A stretch of DNA of 27,808 nt, from positions 1 through 27,808 of the forward strand of contig CAZGSV010000033.1 in assembly GCA_964528605.1 (NCBI GenBank), read 5' to 3'. Of this stretch, positions 7,219-14,168 are shown piece by piece (positions within the stretch are counted from its first letter, which is position 1; every line of letters begins with the position of its first letter). The position numbers and the translations under genes were made by a program. The stretch comes from CAZGSV01 sp964528605. GTDB taxonomy: Bacteria > Armatimonadota > Zipacnadia > CAZGSV01. Below the pieces are notes generated by a model. That model saw only the letters and a list, made by a program, of their open reading frames with translations, was not told where the DNA came from and ran no database searches.

Positions 7219-7513
7219 TCAACGCACTAGCCTCCGATTGCCTCTGGAACGCGTAACGGCTCTTGAGAAGGCCATCCGCAGGCCCGCCCAGCCCTCCGGG
7301 AAACCCAGATGGAGCAGGTAGTCGCCGACGAACCGGGCCACGCCAGCGCGGATGGCGGTGAAGCCGCTGGGCGCGGGCGGCAGGGGGACTGCCGGAGTCT
7401 GCCACCACTATCTCGGGTGCCCACTGGGCGGACTGCAAGCATTGCCGCAGCAAACGGGGCTCTCCCGCGGTGAGGACGAGCACTGATACCGGGGGCTTCT
7501 CCAGCCCAGACAC
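7219..7513 (-). pseudogene. Remnant of a GT2-family glycosyltransferase (internal deletion and frameshift)
   Basis: From GTG at 7513 the first 43 residues are a typical GT2 N-terminus of the WaaE/KdtX type: VSVLVLTAGEPRLLRQCLQS, then EIVVADSGS, the strand that normally carries the metal/nucleotide-binding aspartates. Right after DSGS the reading frame loses homology. In another frame, ending at TGA 7219-7221, the sequence reads GVARFVGDYLLHLGFPEGWAG and on, the characteristic C-terminal helix region of the same family. About 150 central residues, including the DxD and catalytic base region, are missing, and the two ends are out of frame. The gene therefore cannot encode a working enzyme as shown. 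It sits between two intact GT9 genes, where a functional GT2 is expected. A misassembly that collapsed the middle would look the same. Confidence 0.75.
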
Positions 7514-7519
7514 GGGCGT

Positions 7520-8686
7520 TCAACTGCCCCCGTGCAAGGGTGTCATTCCGGCTGCACCGCCCCCACCCGCGGCAGCCTGGTCCAGTAGTTCGGTAACGGC
7601 CTGAAAGACCTCTTCCACCGTTGTGGCCTGCATGCAGGGCTGGTCCGGACAGAAACGGCGTTTGGTCAGATAGCAGCGGCACTGGTCGGCATGATGCACG
7701 ATCCTCACGCGCTCGCCAGGCATAACCATACCGACGGAGGTGGAGGGGCCGAAGAGGCCGACGGAGGGCGTGCCGCGGGCGATGGCGATGTACAGCGGAC
7801 CCGTATCGCCGCCCACGCAGGCGCGGGCACGCTCCAGCAGCGCACCGCACTCGCGCAGTGAGGCCTCGCCAATGACGGACGCCGCCGGCTCCTTCATCTT
7901 CTCCTGCACGCGCTCTACGTAACCGCGGTCGCCGGAGCCGCCGAGCACAACGACCCGTAGGCCCCGCTCGCGGACGAGGCGCTCGCCGAGTTCCGCGAAC
8001 CGCTCGGAGAGCCAGCACTTCGACTGCCAACTGGTGGCCGGAAGCAGCACGGCGAAGGGATCGTCATCGCCGATGCCCTTGGCCCTGAGGAGTGCGAGGG
8101 CGCCTTCGCGGTCCTCCGCCGCGACGGTGAACTCCATGCTGGGGTCGGGCGCATGGAAGCCGAGCCCCGCTGCGAGGCAAATGGGCCTACCGCGCGGGCC
8201 CAGGCCGGGGTCGCGGCAGTTGACCTGGACGTTCGTGAGCAGAGTGGTGTGCTCGCGGGCGTCGTCGAAGCCAGCGAGATAGGGCACCCCGGCGACGCGA
8301 GCGAGCGCGGCGGTCAAGAAGTTCTCTTGCAGGTCAAGGGCCAATTCGTAGCCGCCGGAGCGGATAGCGCGAACGAGCGCCCGATGACGGTCATACGCCC
8401 AGCGCGCGTTGGCGAGGCGGTAGCGCCAGCCTTGTCGCCAGTAACTCTTGGGGGCCTCGAGCAACTCGTCACAGAGCGGGCTCTTCTCAAGGGCGGCCCG
8501 GAAGATATCGCTAGTGAGCCAGCCGATCTTGGCCTCGGGCAGGGAGGCCCTGATGGCGCGCGCCACCGGGGTGGCATGCAGGATGTCGCCCAGGGAACTC
8601 ATCTTGATGATGAGCACCTTGCGCACCCAGGTGAAGTCGTAGTCACCGGTTGGCGAGCGCTGGAGGGGGGGGGGCTTAGTTTTCAT
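7520..8686 (-). CDS. GT9-family (heptosyltransferase-like) glycosyltransferase with C10 tract near the start
   Basis: The 388-residue GT-B protein carries the hallmark KVLIIKMSSLGDILHATPVA motif near residue 23 and the C-terminal GGDTGPLYIAIARGTPSVGL site for the nucleotide sugar. A Cys-rich patch near the C-terminus (CRCYLTKRRFCPDQPC) resembles the Cys-containing tail of many heptosyltransferase II-like proteins. Its role is probably assembly of a lipopolysaccharide core or similar surface glycan. The ATG at 8686 has no recognisable ribosome binding site and lies 9 bases after the upstream stop, so coupling is likely. Codons 4-8 (AAG CCC CCC CCC CTC) contain ten consecutive C, a slippage-prone tract that could switch the reading frame. 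A GTG at residue 21 (WVRK) is a possible alternative start downstream of the tract. Confidence 0.88.
   Translation of the reverse strand: MKTKPPPLQRSPTGDYDFTWVRKVLIIKMSSLGDILHATPVARAIRASLPEAKIGWLTSDIFRAALEKSPLCDELLEAPKSYWRQGWRYRLANARWAYDRHRALVRAIRSGGYELALDLQENFLTAALARVAGVPYLAGFDDAREHTTLLTNVQVNCRDPGLGPRGRPICLAAGLGFHAPDPSMEFTVAAEDREGALALLRAKGIGDDDPFAVLLPATSWQSKCWLSERFAELGERLVRERGLRVVVLGGSGDRGYVERVQEKMKEPAASVIGEASLRECGALLERARACVGGDTGPLYIAIARGTPSVGLFGPSTSVGMVMPGERVRIVHHADQCRCYLTKRRFCPDQPCMQATTVEEVFQAVTELLDQAAAGGGGAAGMTPLHGGS
8665..8674 (-). repeat. Ten-base homopolymer (C10 on the coding strand)
   Basis: Ten G in a row on the plus strand, ten C on the coding strand, at codons 5-8 of the GT9 gene. 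It is the longest single-base run I found in the window; other G or C runs reach 7 or 8. Its position inside the first codons of a surface-glycan gene resembles contingency loci. Confidence 0.85.
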
Positions 8687-8695
8687 GGGCGGAGG

Positions 8696-9517
8696 CTAGC
8701 GACTGAGCGGAATGCGCATACCATCGTAGGCGACCTCAACGCCGTGTGCAGAGAGGATCTCCTCCAGTTGGTGGTGGAGCACGCCGCCGTTGTGGGAGAA
8801 GTGGGTGGCGACGAAGCGACTGTTCTCGTGAATTAGGCCACGCTCGCGCATCAAGTCTTTGAGTTCGATAACGGCAGGGGCACCGAGGTGGTTCTCGTCC
8901 TCGTCGCGGGCGCCGTAGGTGCAATCCATGAGCACGAGGTCGAGGCGCTCGCCTGTGAGCAAAGACCAGGCGTGGTCGGTCCACCAGCCGGTGTCGGTGC
9001 CGATCAAGACGGAGAAACCGCTGCGTTGGATGACGAAGTTCATTGCCTGCTCGAGAGGGGCATGGTGGGCTGGGAGAGCGAGGACCTGGTAGTCGCCGAG
9101 GCGGAGGCGGTCACCTGGGCGGATGAGATGCATGGTGAGGCGGTGGTCGCGCCAGCGGCGGAGAGCGCGTTTGGCGAGGCGGAGGGTTGCGCGGTTGGCG
9201 TAGAGGTGGAGGGGCGTGGTGACGACGGAGAAGCCGGGTTGACGCATGGCGAGGTCGAAGGGGAAGAAGTGGTCGTAGTGGCTGTGAGTTATCAGCAGCT
9301 GGCGCAGGCGGGAGTAGTCGAGGCCGAAGCGATGCATTTGGGACAGGGAATCAGGAGGCCAGTCCACCTTGAGGGACTCACCGAACTGGTAACTGGCGCG
9401 CGTGCGGAGGTCTTTGCCCCCTCGCCGTCTGGCCTCGCCGCAGAGGGGGCATTCGCAGAACAGGGCCGGGATGCCCTCGGCGGCGCCGGTGCCCAGAATG
9501 AGGAGTTCCTCTGCCAA
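8696..9517 (-). CDS. Metallo-beta-lactamase-fold hydrolase, PhnP-like
   Basis: The 273-residue protein begins GTGAAEGIPALFCECPLC: the GTGxxxGxP strand followed by CxCxxC (C21, C23, C26), a pattern shared with PhnP-type phosphodiesterases, which bind a structural zinc there. The metal site follows with HSHYDH (H78, H80, D82, H83), an Asp in IGTDTGWW and a late His in HFSHNGG. Such enzymes hydrolyse cyclic phosphates or other phosphodiesters; the substrate here is unknown. TTG at 9517 is used because the homology starts at once and GAGGT lies about 10 bases upstream. It is 16 bases after the TIM-barrel-like gene and 9 bases before the GT9 gene in a single leftward cluster. No phosphonate-degradation genes are nearby, so a phn role is not supported. 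Confidence 0.85.
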   Translation of the reverse strand: MAEELLILGTGAAEGIPALFCECPLCGEARRRGGKDLRTRASYQFGESLKVDWPPDSLSQMHRFGLDYSRLRQLLITHSHYDHFFPFDLAMRQPGFSVVTTPLHLYANRATLRLAKRALRRWRDHRLTMHLIRPGDRLRLGDYQVLALPAHHAPLEQAMNFVIQRSGFSVLIGTDTGWWTDHAWSLLTGERLDLVLMDCTYGARDEDENHLGAPAVIELKDLMRERGLIHENSRFVATHFSHNGGVLHHQLEEILSAHGVEVAYDGMRIPLSR

Positions 9518-9533
9518 GGAGTCGTGGACCTCG

Positions 9534-10313
9534 TCAGTTGGCGGCGATGAAGTCGCGCACCCAGTCGGCCTGTTGGCGGTGGCCGTCTATGAGCACGGCG
9601 GCGAGTATGGCATAGCCGACGATCTTGCCTTCGTTCAGGTAGCGCAGGACCTTCTCCCACTGCAACTTGAGCAGGTCCATGGGCACTGGGGCGGCGGTGG
9701 TGTAGTCACGCAGGTAGCAGCCCATGATGATGGGCTTGCCGGGGAAGAGTTGGCGGCAGCGCTCCAAGTCGTCGTCGAGTTTGGGCAGGTCTTTGGCGTT
9801 CCAGACCCACAGGTTGACGATGTCCATAAAGGGCTGGAAGCCGTCCCAGTCGGCCGGGGTGAGTTCGTGGGTGTAGACGACGGACCAGAGCCGCAGCCTG
9901 GGGTTGGCGCTCTTGAGCGCGTTGTAGATCTCGACGTACTGGCCGGGAGTGATGCCTTCGCGCTGGACGAGACCTTTCATGTCGTCGTGGATGGCGCCGG
10001 TGATGTTGGGGAACTTGAGCGAGAGGCGGCTCACGTTACTGGCCTCGGCGCAGACGGAGGCCAGACTCGCGTCCACCCACGGCTGGGGAGCGCCTTCGGC
10101 GGTCCAGCGCCACTTCCACTTGGAGATGTCGCAGACGACTTCGTCGAGGCGCGCCATCTTGCGCAGGGCGTGCTCCTCATTGGGATGGAAGAGGAAGTTG
10201 GCCCTGGTCAGGCCGAAGTACGGGGCGCCTTCGCCCACACCGTAGATGGAGGGGGGAACGCCAGGGTCAATGCCCTGCCCTTCCCAGACCCAGCCGATGT
10301 CTTTCATTCTCAT
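9534..10313 (-). CDS. Uncharacterised protein, probable TIM-barrel fold
   Basis: I do not recognise a named family. The 259-residue product alternates strand-like and helix-like segments: SLKFPNITGAIHDD, LRLWSVVYTHEL, FMDIVNLWVWN, KPIIMGCYLRDY, IVGYAILAAVLID. This is the rhythm of a beta/alpha barrel with acidic and aromatic residues at strand ends, like glycoside-hydrolase-type barrels. There is no signal peptide with the chosen start. ATG at 10313 is preferred over an upstream in-frame codon at 10385 because GGAGG lies just upstream, although the spacing is short; ATG at 10307 is also possible. It is the first gene after the promoter at 10388-10416, ahead of the hydrolase and glycosyltransferase genes, so a link to sugar metabolism is a reasonable but unproven guess. 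Confidence 0.75.
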   Translation of the reverse strand: MRMKDIGWVWEGQGIDPGVPPSIYGVGEGAPYFGLTRANFLFHPNEEHALRKMARLDEVVCDISKWKWRWTAEGAPQPWVDASLASVCAEASNVSRLSLKFPNITGAIHDDMKGLVQREGITPGQYVEIYNALKSANPRLRLWSVVYTHELTPADWDGFQPFMDIVNLWVWNAKDLPKLDDDLERCRQLFPGKPIIMGCYLRDYTTAAPVPMDLLKLQWEKVLRYLNEGKIVGYAILAAVLIDGHRQQADWVRDFIAAN

Positions 10314-10387
10314 GGGAGGCCTCCATGCACCGCCGGGGTGGTTCATGCGCGGAAGTCCCTGCCGCAGCCGGCAGCGGATGCGCAACG

Positions 10388-10416
10388 AGCATATTGGGGA
10401 GCCAGAGGCGCGTCAA
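10388..10416 (-). promoter_or_regulatory. Sigma-70-type promoter of the glycan cluster
   Basis: Minus strand TTGACG (10416-10411), a 17-base spacer and TATGCT (10393-10388). The -35 is identical to that at 3975-3980. Predicted start is near 10381, giving a leader of about 68 bases before the TIM-barrel-like gene. Downstream genes to 3977 are tightly packed in the same direction. Confidence 0.65.
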
Positions 10417-10498
10417 CGTGGCCGCCTGGCGCAGAGGACGTGCGCCGGCGCAGGGGGCCGCGCCAGCGCCGGCGGTGGTAGGCGAGCGATGCGGTCCC

Positions 10499-10504
10499 TA
10501 TACT
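10499..10504 (+). promoter_or_regulatory. Possible -10 element for the nitrilase-family gene
   Basis: TATACT lies 33 bases before the ATG in the divergent intergenic region. No good -35 is present at 16-18 bases upstream (TGGTAG at 17), so this is a weak or activator-dependent promoter if real. Confidence 0.3.
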
Positions 10505-10537
10505 GGACGCCCGCTACTGACAGCGGGGTGACACCTG

Positions 10538-11443
10538 ATGAGCAGGCCTGTGACCGTCAGCGCGATCCAGTTGCCTGTGTGGAAGGAAGGCGAAACGCCT
10601 GAAGGAATCAAGCGCGCCAACCTCCAGCGCTCGCTCGACGGATTGCGCACGGCGGCAGAGAGGGGCTCCGACGTTGCGCTGCTGCCGGAGTACAGCAACA
10701 TTCACAACCTGCCCACCGAGGGCGGCGTGGGGCAATGGGCCGACCCAGTGCCAGGGCCTTACAGCGATGCATTGGCCGCGGCGGCGTGGGAGCACTCGAT
10801 GAACGTGCTGGCGCCGATGCTGGCGGTGTGCGAGGGCGCGCTGCGCAACGCGACGCTGCTCTTCGCGCGGGACGGATCGCTGGTCGGCCAGTACTTCAAG
10901 GTGCACTTGCCGAAACCGGAGGCCGATTGGGGTGTGGCGGCCGGCGATGACATCGCAGTTTTCGACCTGGACTTTGGGAGGGTGGGCGTGATGACCTGCA
11001 TGGACGTCGAGTATCCGGAGCACGCGCTGACGTTGATGCTGCGCGGGGCGGAGATCATCTTCTTCCCCCACGTGCAGAGCGGCTGGGGCGAGGTGGACTG
11101 GGAGATAAGGTACCGCGCCCGCGCGGTTGACACCGGCCTGTTCTTGGTGTCGGCGTGCTACGGCACTCGGCCGGAGGACGCGTGGACGCCGGGGATGATG
11201 ATAGGCCGCAGCGGGGTAATCGGAAGAGACGGCGGCATCATTGCGGAGGCGGGGCGGTATGCGGGCGTGGTGACGGCGCACCTAGACCTGGACTGCAAGC
11301 GCATTTCGAGTTTCCACTTCGCAAAAAACTGCGAGCGCACGCTGGCGATCGAGGCGAGCCGCCGGCCGGAGTGCTATCACGACCTGGTGCGGACCGACCT
11401 GCGCGACGAGGCGCTGCGGCGAGCAGAGGAGTTGCTGGGCTAG
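10538..11443 (+). CDS. Carbon-nitrogen hydrolase (nitrilase superfamily)
   Basis: The 301-residue cytoplasmic protein carries the complete nitrilase-superfamily Glu-Lys-Cys triad: E51 in LLPEYSN, K121 in FKVHLPK and C154 in VMTCMDVEYPE. Enzymes of this superfamily hydrolyse amides, N-carbamoyl compounds or nitriles through a Cys thioester. The length and the VEYPE variant of the usual RFPE after Cys suit an amidase or carbamoylase branch, but the substrate cannot be assigned. ATG at 10538 follows GGGGTGA at a suitable distance. It is transcribed alone, divergently from the glycan cluster, and its TAG stop overlaps the convergent phosphatase stop. Confidence 0.92.
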   Translation: MSRPVTVSAIQLPVWKEGETPEGIKRANLQRSLDGLRTAAERGSDVALLPEYSNIHNLPTEGGVGQWADPVPGPYSDALAAAAWEHSMNVLAPMLAVCEGALRNATLLFARDGSLVGQYFKVHLPKPEADWGVAAGDDIAVFDLDFGRVGVMTCMDVEYPEHALTLMLRGAEIIFFPHVQSGWGEVDWEIRYRARAVDTGLFLVSACYGTRPEDAWTPGMMIGRSGVIGRDGGIIAEAGRYAGVVTAHLDLDCKRISSFHFAKNCERTLAIEASRRPECYHDLVRTDLRDEALRRAEELLG

Positions 11444-13338
11444 TCCTCGAGCGCCTCCCAGAGGACGGCGCCTTGCGATTGGCGCGGGGGGGCGATGCCA
11501 AGCAGGTGGCAGAGGGTGGGCACGACGTCCACCAGGCGCGCGTAGCCCAGGCGTTCCGCATCCCACCGGTAGCCGCGTCTCAGGCCTGGGCCAGCCAGCA
11601 GAAAGACAGCCAGGTTGTTGGAGAGCGCAGTGCCTGCGGTGGGAATCTGGGGCCCGTGATTGGCGCCACCCTCGGCCTGCTGGACCGTGGCGGAGCCGCT
11701 GGTCTCCCCCCAAGCGAAGCCGGCGCTGTAAACGAAGATGACATCGCCGCAGCGTTCACCCCAGTAGCCGATGAGTTGGGCGTCCTGCTTCTTGAGGGCC
11801 AGGGCGACGACGCGCTTGCCGGTGCTGGGTTCGCGCCAATCGTAGAGGGCGTCAATGATGGCTTCTTGCGCGGCCTGGTAATCCGCGGGGTCAACCATGC
11901 CCTCCGGATCGCGGCCCCTGAGGTTCACGTTGACCTGTAGTCCGCCGTAGACGTAGGCCTTGGACTTGGACATCACCGGCCCGGGAACCCAAGCGGGCTG
12001 CCCCATCGGCGCTCGCTCGTACACGGACAGGCCCGCCTCGTGCAGCCTCTTGCCCAGGTTGGCGCGCCAGAGGTTGACGGTATTGCCGTGGTCGGCGACG
12101 ACGATGGTGACCGTGTCCTGATTGGCGCAGCGCATCAGGCCGCCGATGAGGCGGTCGGCGATCTGGCAAGTGCGGCTCAGAATCCGCTTGGCCTCGGGGG
12201 CGGATTCGGGCTGGTAAACAGGGGAGGCGGGATCGGCTTGGGCGAGCCAGTGGTGGAGGACGGTGTCGGGGAAATGCCAGTGGGTGTAGAAGAGGTCCCA
12301 GCCGCGGGTTTCGAGGAGGTGGTGCGCGACCTTGGCATACCAGTCCACCTGGTACTCCATCTCTTCGAAGACGACCTCGTGCCACAGGTCAGGTTCGAGG
12401 CGCCCGGCCACGGAGGCGTGCTCGAAGAAGGGGCCGGCCACGCGCAGGACTTCGTCGCCGAGTTCCTCCGGCACAGTGAAGCCGCGCGTGGGGTAGACGG
12501 CGGAGCGCACGAGCCGGACGTGCCGCTCGGCGGCGGAAAGGCGGAGCAGTTTGAAGCGCATGGAGCCTTCTTGCATGGCGCCGTCAGCAGCAACGGGACG
12601 GACGACCCACTCGCTCCATGCGCCGAGAGGCAGGCGGGCTACGCGGCGGGTGAAGTCCTGGCCCTCGCAGAGCCAAGCCTCACGCGTAGAGCCGGCGGGG
12701 ATGAGGAGGTCGAAGGCGAGGCCGGCGCTGCGCTCCTTGGAGGCTTCCGCTTGGGCGCCGTCTTCCACTGCCCCCGTGGTCACCCCGCTCGCCCCCTGGA
12801 CGACAATCTTTGCGGATAGCGAGCCGGGCGGCGGCGAGCCGCTCCAGCCCTCGGCGGCCGCGAGTTGAAGGGGGATCGCGCCCGGCCGGGGGGGGCAAGA
12901 GTACTCAGCGCCATGGACCATGTCGAGAGAAAGCAGGCCCTTGTAGAGCGGCGCGACCACCATGGCCGTCTCGGCCCTCGGCGGGTAGGCCGTTGGGTAG
13001 GTGACGCTCAAGGTCCGCAGGCCCTGGCGCGCAGCGGCCTCGAAGATGGTCTCACAGGGGATGGCGCGCGAGTCGAAGGTGGACATGCGGGCCGGGCCGG
13101 TGCCGACCCGGTCGTCCCAGTTGCCGGCGCCGTGAGTCCCGGGCCAGGCACCGGTGGCCAGCGTGGCCCAGTTGGTAGGCGTGTAGGCCGGAATGCAGGC
13201 GAGCGCCTCGGCGCTCACGCCCTGAGCGATCAGCCTTTGGATGTGCGGAAGCGGCGTCTCGAGGGCGACGTTCTCGAGGAGCCGCAGGGAGACGGCGTCG
13301 AGCCCAATGAGCATAAGTCGCTTGGCCCGTTTAGCCAT
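11440..13338 (-). CDS. Alkaline phosphatase superfamily protein (type I phosphodiesterase/nucleotide pyrophosphatase-like)
   Basis: The 632-residue protein has a metal-dependent phosphohydrolase core: the first Asp ligand in LIGLDAV (D14), a probable Thr nucleophile at T53 in AYTPTNWATLATG, THWHFPD, VVADHGN and ANHGPQ supplying further Asp and His ligands. The insertion between about residues 150 and 320 is a large cap with no recognisable motif. Relatives hydrolyse phosphodiesters, phosphomonoesters or phosphonate/sulfate analogues. No signal peptide is seen, so a cytoplasmic location is likely. ATG at 13338 is preferred because AGGAGG lies 7 bases upstream; an in-frame GTG at 13365 and ATG at 13344 are too far from or too near to that site. 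It has its own promoter and ends head-on against the nitrilase-family gene. Confidence 0.88.
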   Translation of the reverse strand: MAKRAKRLMLIGLDAVSLRLLENVALETPLPHIQRLIAQGVSAEALACIPAYTPTNWATLATGAWPGTHGAGNWDDRVGTGPARMSTFDSRAIPCETIFEAAARQGLRTLSVTYPTAYPPRAETAMVVAPLYKGLLSLDMVHGAEYSCPPRPGAIPLQLAAAEGWSGSPPPGSLSAKIVVQGASGVTTGAVEDGAQAEASKERSAGLAFDLLIPAGSTREAWLCEGQDFTRRVARLPLGAWSEWVVRPVAADGAMQEGSMRFKLLRLSAAERHVRLVRSAVYPTRGFTVPEELGDEVLRVAGPFFEHASVAGRLEPDLWHEVVFEEMEYQVDWYAKVAHHLLETRGWDLFYTHWHFPDTVLHHWLAQADPASPVYQPESAPEAKRILSRTCQIADRLIGGLMRCANQDTVTIVVADHGNTVNLWRANLGKRLHEAGLSVYERAPMGQPAWVPGPVMSKSKAYVYGGLQVNVNLRGRDPEGMVDPADYQAAQEAIIDALYDWREPSTGKRVVALALKKQDAQLIGYWGERCGDVIFVYSAGFAWGETSGSATVQQAEGGANHGPQIPTAGTALSNNLAVFLLAGPGLRRGYRWDAERLGYARLVDVVPTLCHLLGIAPPRQSQGAVLWEALED

Positions 13339-13397
13339 CGGCATGCCTCCTGTGTGCAGTGACACGCAACTCTAGAGCCTTGCGTTACGCCGGCCCC

Positions 13398-13426
13398 ACT
13401 ATACGCATCTCCGGCCGCAGCGCCAA
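13398..13426 (-). promoter_or_regulatory. Sigma-70-type promoter of the phosphatase-superfamily gene
   Basis: Minus strand TTGGCG (13426-13421), a 17-base spacer and TATAGT (13403-13398). Predicted start near 13391. It stands back to back with the plus-strand promoter at 13437-13465, with only 10 bases between the two -35 boxes, so a regulator bound there could control both. Confidence 0.5.
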
Positions 13427-13436
13427 CGTACCTTCA

Positions 13437-13465
13437 TTGAGTGACCGACGCGCTTGTGCTAGGCT
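13437..13465 (+). promoter_or_regulatory. Sigma-70-type promoter of the small lipoprotein gene
   Basis: TTGAGT (13437-13442), a 17-base spacer and TAGGCT (13460-13465). The same TAGGCT -10 appears with a perfect TTGACA at 17374-17402. The predicted leader is about 60 bases. Confidence 0.45.
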
Positions 13466-13534
13466 CGGCGCAGTGACCGCGGGAAGGTCGTGGTCGCCGT
13501 CGGGGTGGCCAGCACGGCCGAAGGAGGTCAAGAG

Positions 13535-14020
13535 GTGGGAAAGAGACTCCTGGAGAGCAGCGTTCCGCTCCTGCTGATAGCCTTGCTGGTGCTTGCCGTC
13601 GGCTGCTCCAAACGGACGCGGCAGCCCTCGGGAACCGTGAGCGTTTCGCGCACGGACACCGCAGGGGAGGAAGCGAAGAAGGTGGGATTGCCCGCGTATC
13701 CCGGAGCCACTATCGCCCTGCCGACGGCGGTGACGACGACGAGCGGCCCCGCTGGTACGCGGAACACGAGCGTGTTCCTGACCACAGGCGATTCGGTGGA
13801 CCGGGTTGTGCAGTTCTATAAGAAGGCGCTGGGCGACAATGCCATGGTTCAGGAGGCGGCGCAGGCAGGGGGCAGGGCGGCGATCCTCAGCGGGCCCGGA
13901 CCGGAGGGCGGGTATACCGTCAACGTCGTGCGGATGGCCCAGGACAAGGAGACGCGGATCACCCTCATCAAGACGACCAAGGCGCCCGCGACCGGCGAAG
14001 GCGGGCCGCCGGGCGCTTGA
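13535..14020 (+). CDS. Small putative lipoprotein of unknown function
   Basis: The 161-residue product starts at GTG 13535, with GGAGG about 8 bases upstream; an in-frame GTG at 13490 lacks such a site. A short charged n-region is followed by a hydrophobic segment and the lipobox LAVGC, so the mature protein should begin at a lipidated Cys near residue 25. The rest contains LPAYPGATIALPT and a helix DSVDRVVQFYKKALG, a pattern seen in many small uncharacterised lipoproteins with a YPGA strand followed by a VVxFYxK helix. I cannot give it a function. It is probably anchored on the periplasmic side of a membrane. The GH172-like gene follows after 148 bases in the same direction. Confidence 0.8.
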   Translation: MGKRLLESSVPLLLIALLVLAVGCSKRTRQPSGTVSVSRTDTAGEEAKKVGLPAYPGATIALPTAVTTTSGPAGTRNTSVFLTTGDSVDRVVQFYKKALGDNAMVQEAAQAGGRAAILSGPGPEGGYTVNVVRMAQDKETRITLIKTTKAPATGEGGPPGA

Positions 14021-14168
14021 TTCGGGCGTCCCGCTCGGGAAGCGGCGCGCATCGGCCGTGGAGCGAGCAGGAGTATGGGATGGCGAATGGGAGGGGCACG
14101 AATGTCTAGGCGGCCGGCAGTCGCCAGTGACGGCTGCGCCCTGAGCCCATACGCAAAGGAGGAAGACC

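Noticed and set aside
7227..8030. A 267-codon minus-strand frame as a full replacement for the broken GT2 gene
   Set aside because: Only its last part overlaps the GT2 remnant and not in the homologous frame; upstream it is an off-frame shadow of the GT9 gene.
12888..12895. G8 run in the phosphatase-superfamily gene, and runs of 7 near 4097 and 11485, as further phase-variable tracts
   Set aside because: Runs of 7-8 are expected in a genome this rich in GC, and these lie in the middle or end of genes without a surface role.
13490..13534. An upstream GTG at 13490 as the start of the small lipoprotein
   Set aside because: It would add 15 residues before the signal peptide, and no ribosome binding site precedes it; GTG 13535 has GGAGG at proper spacing.
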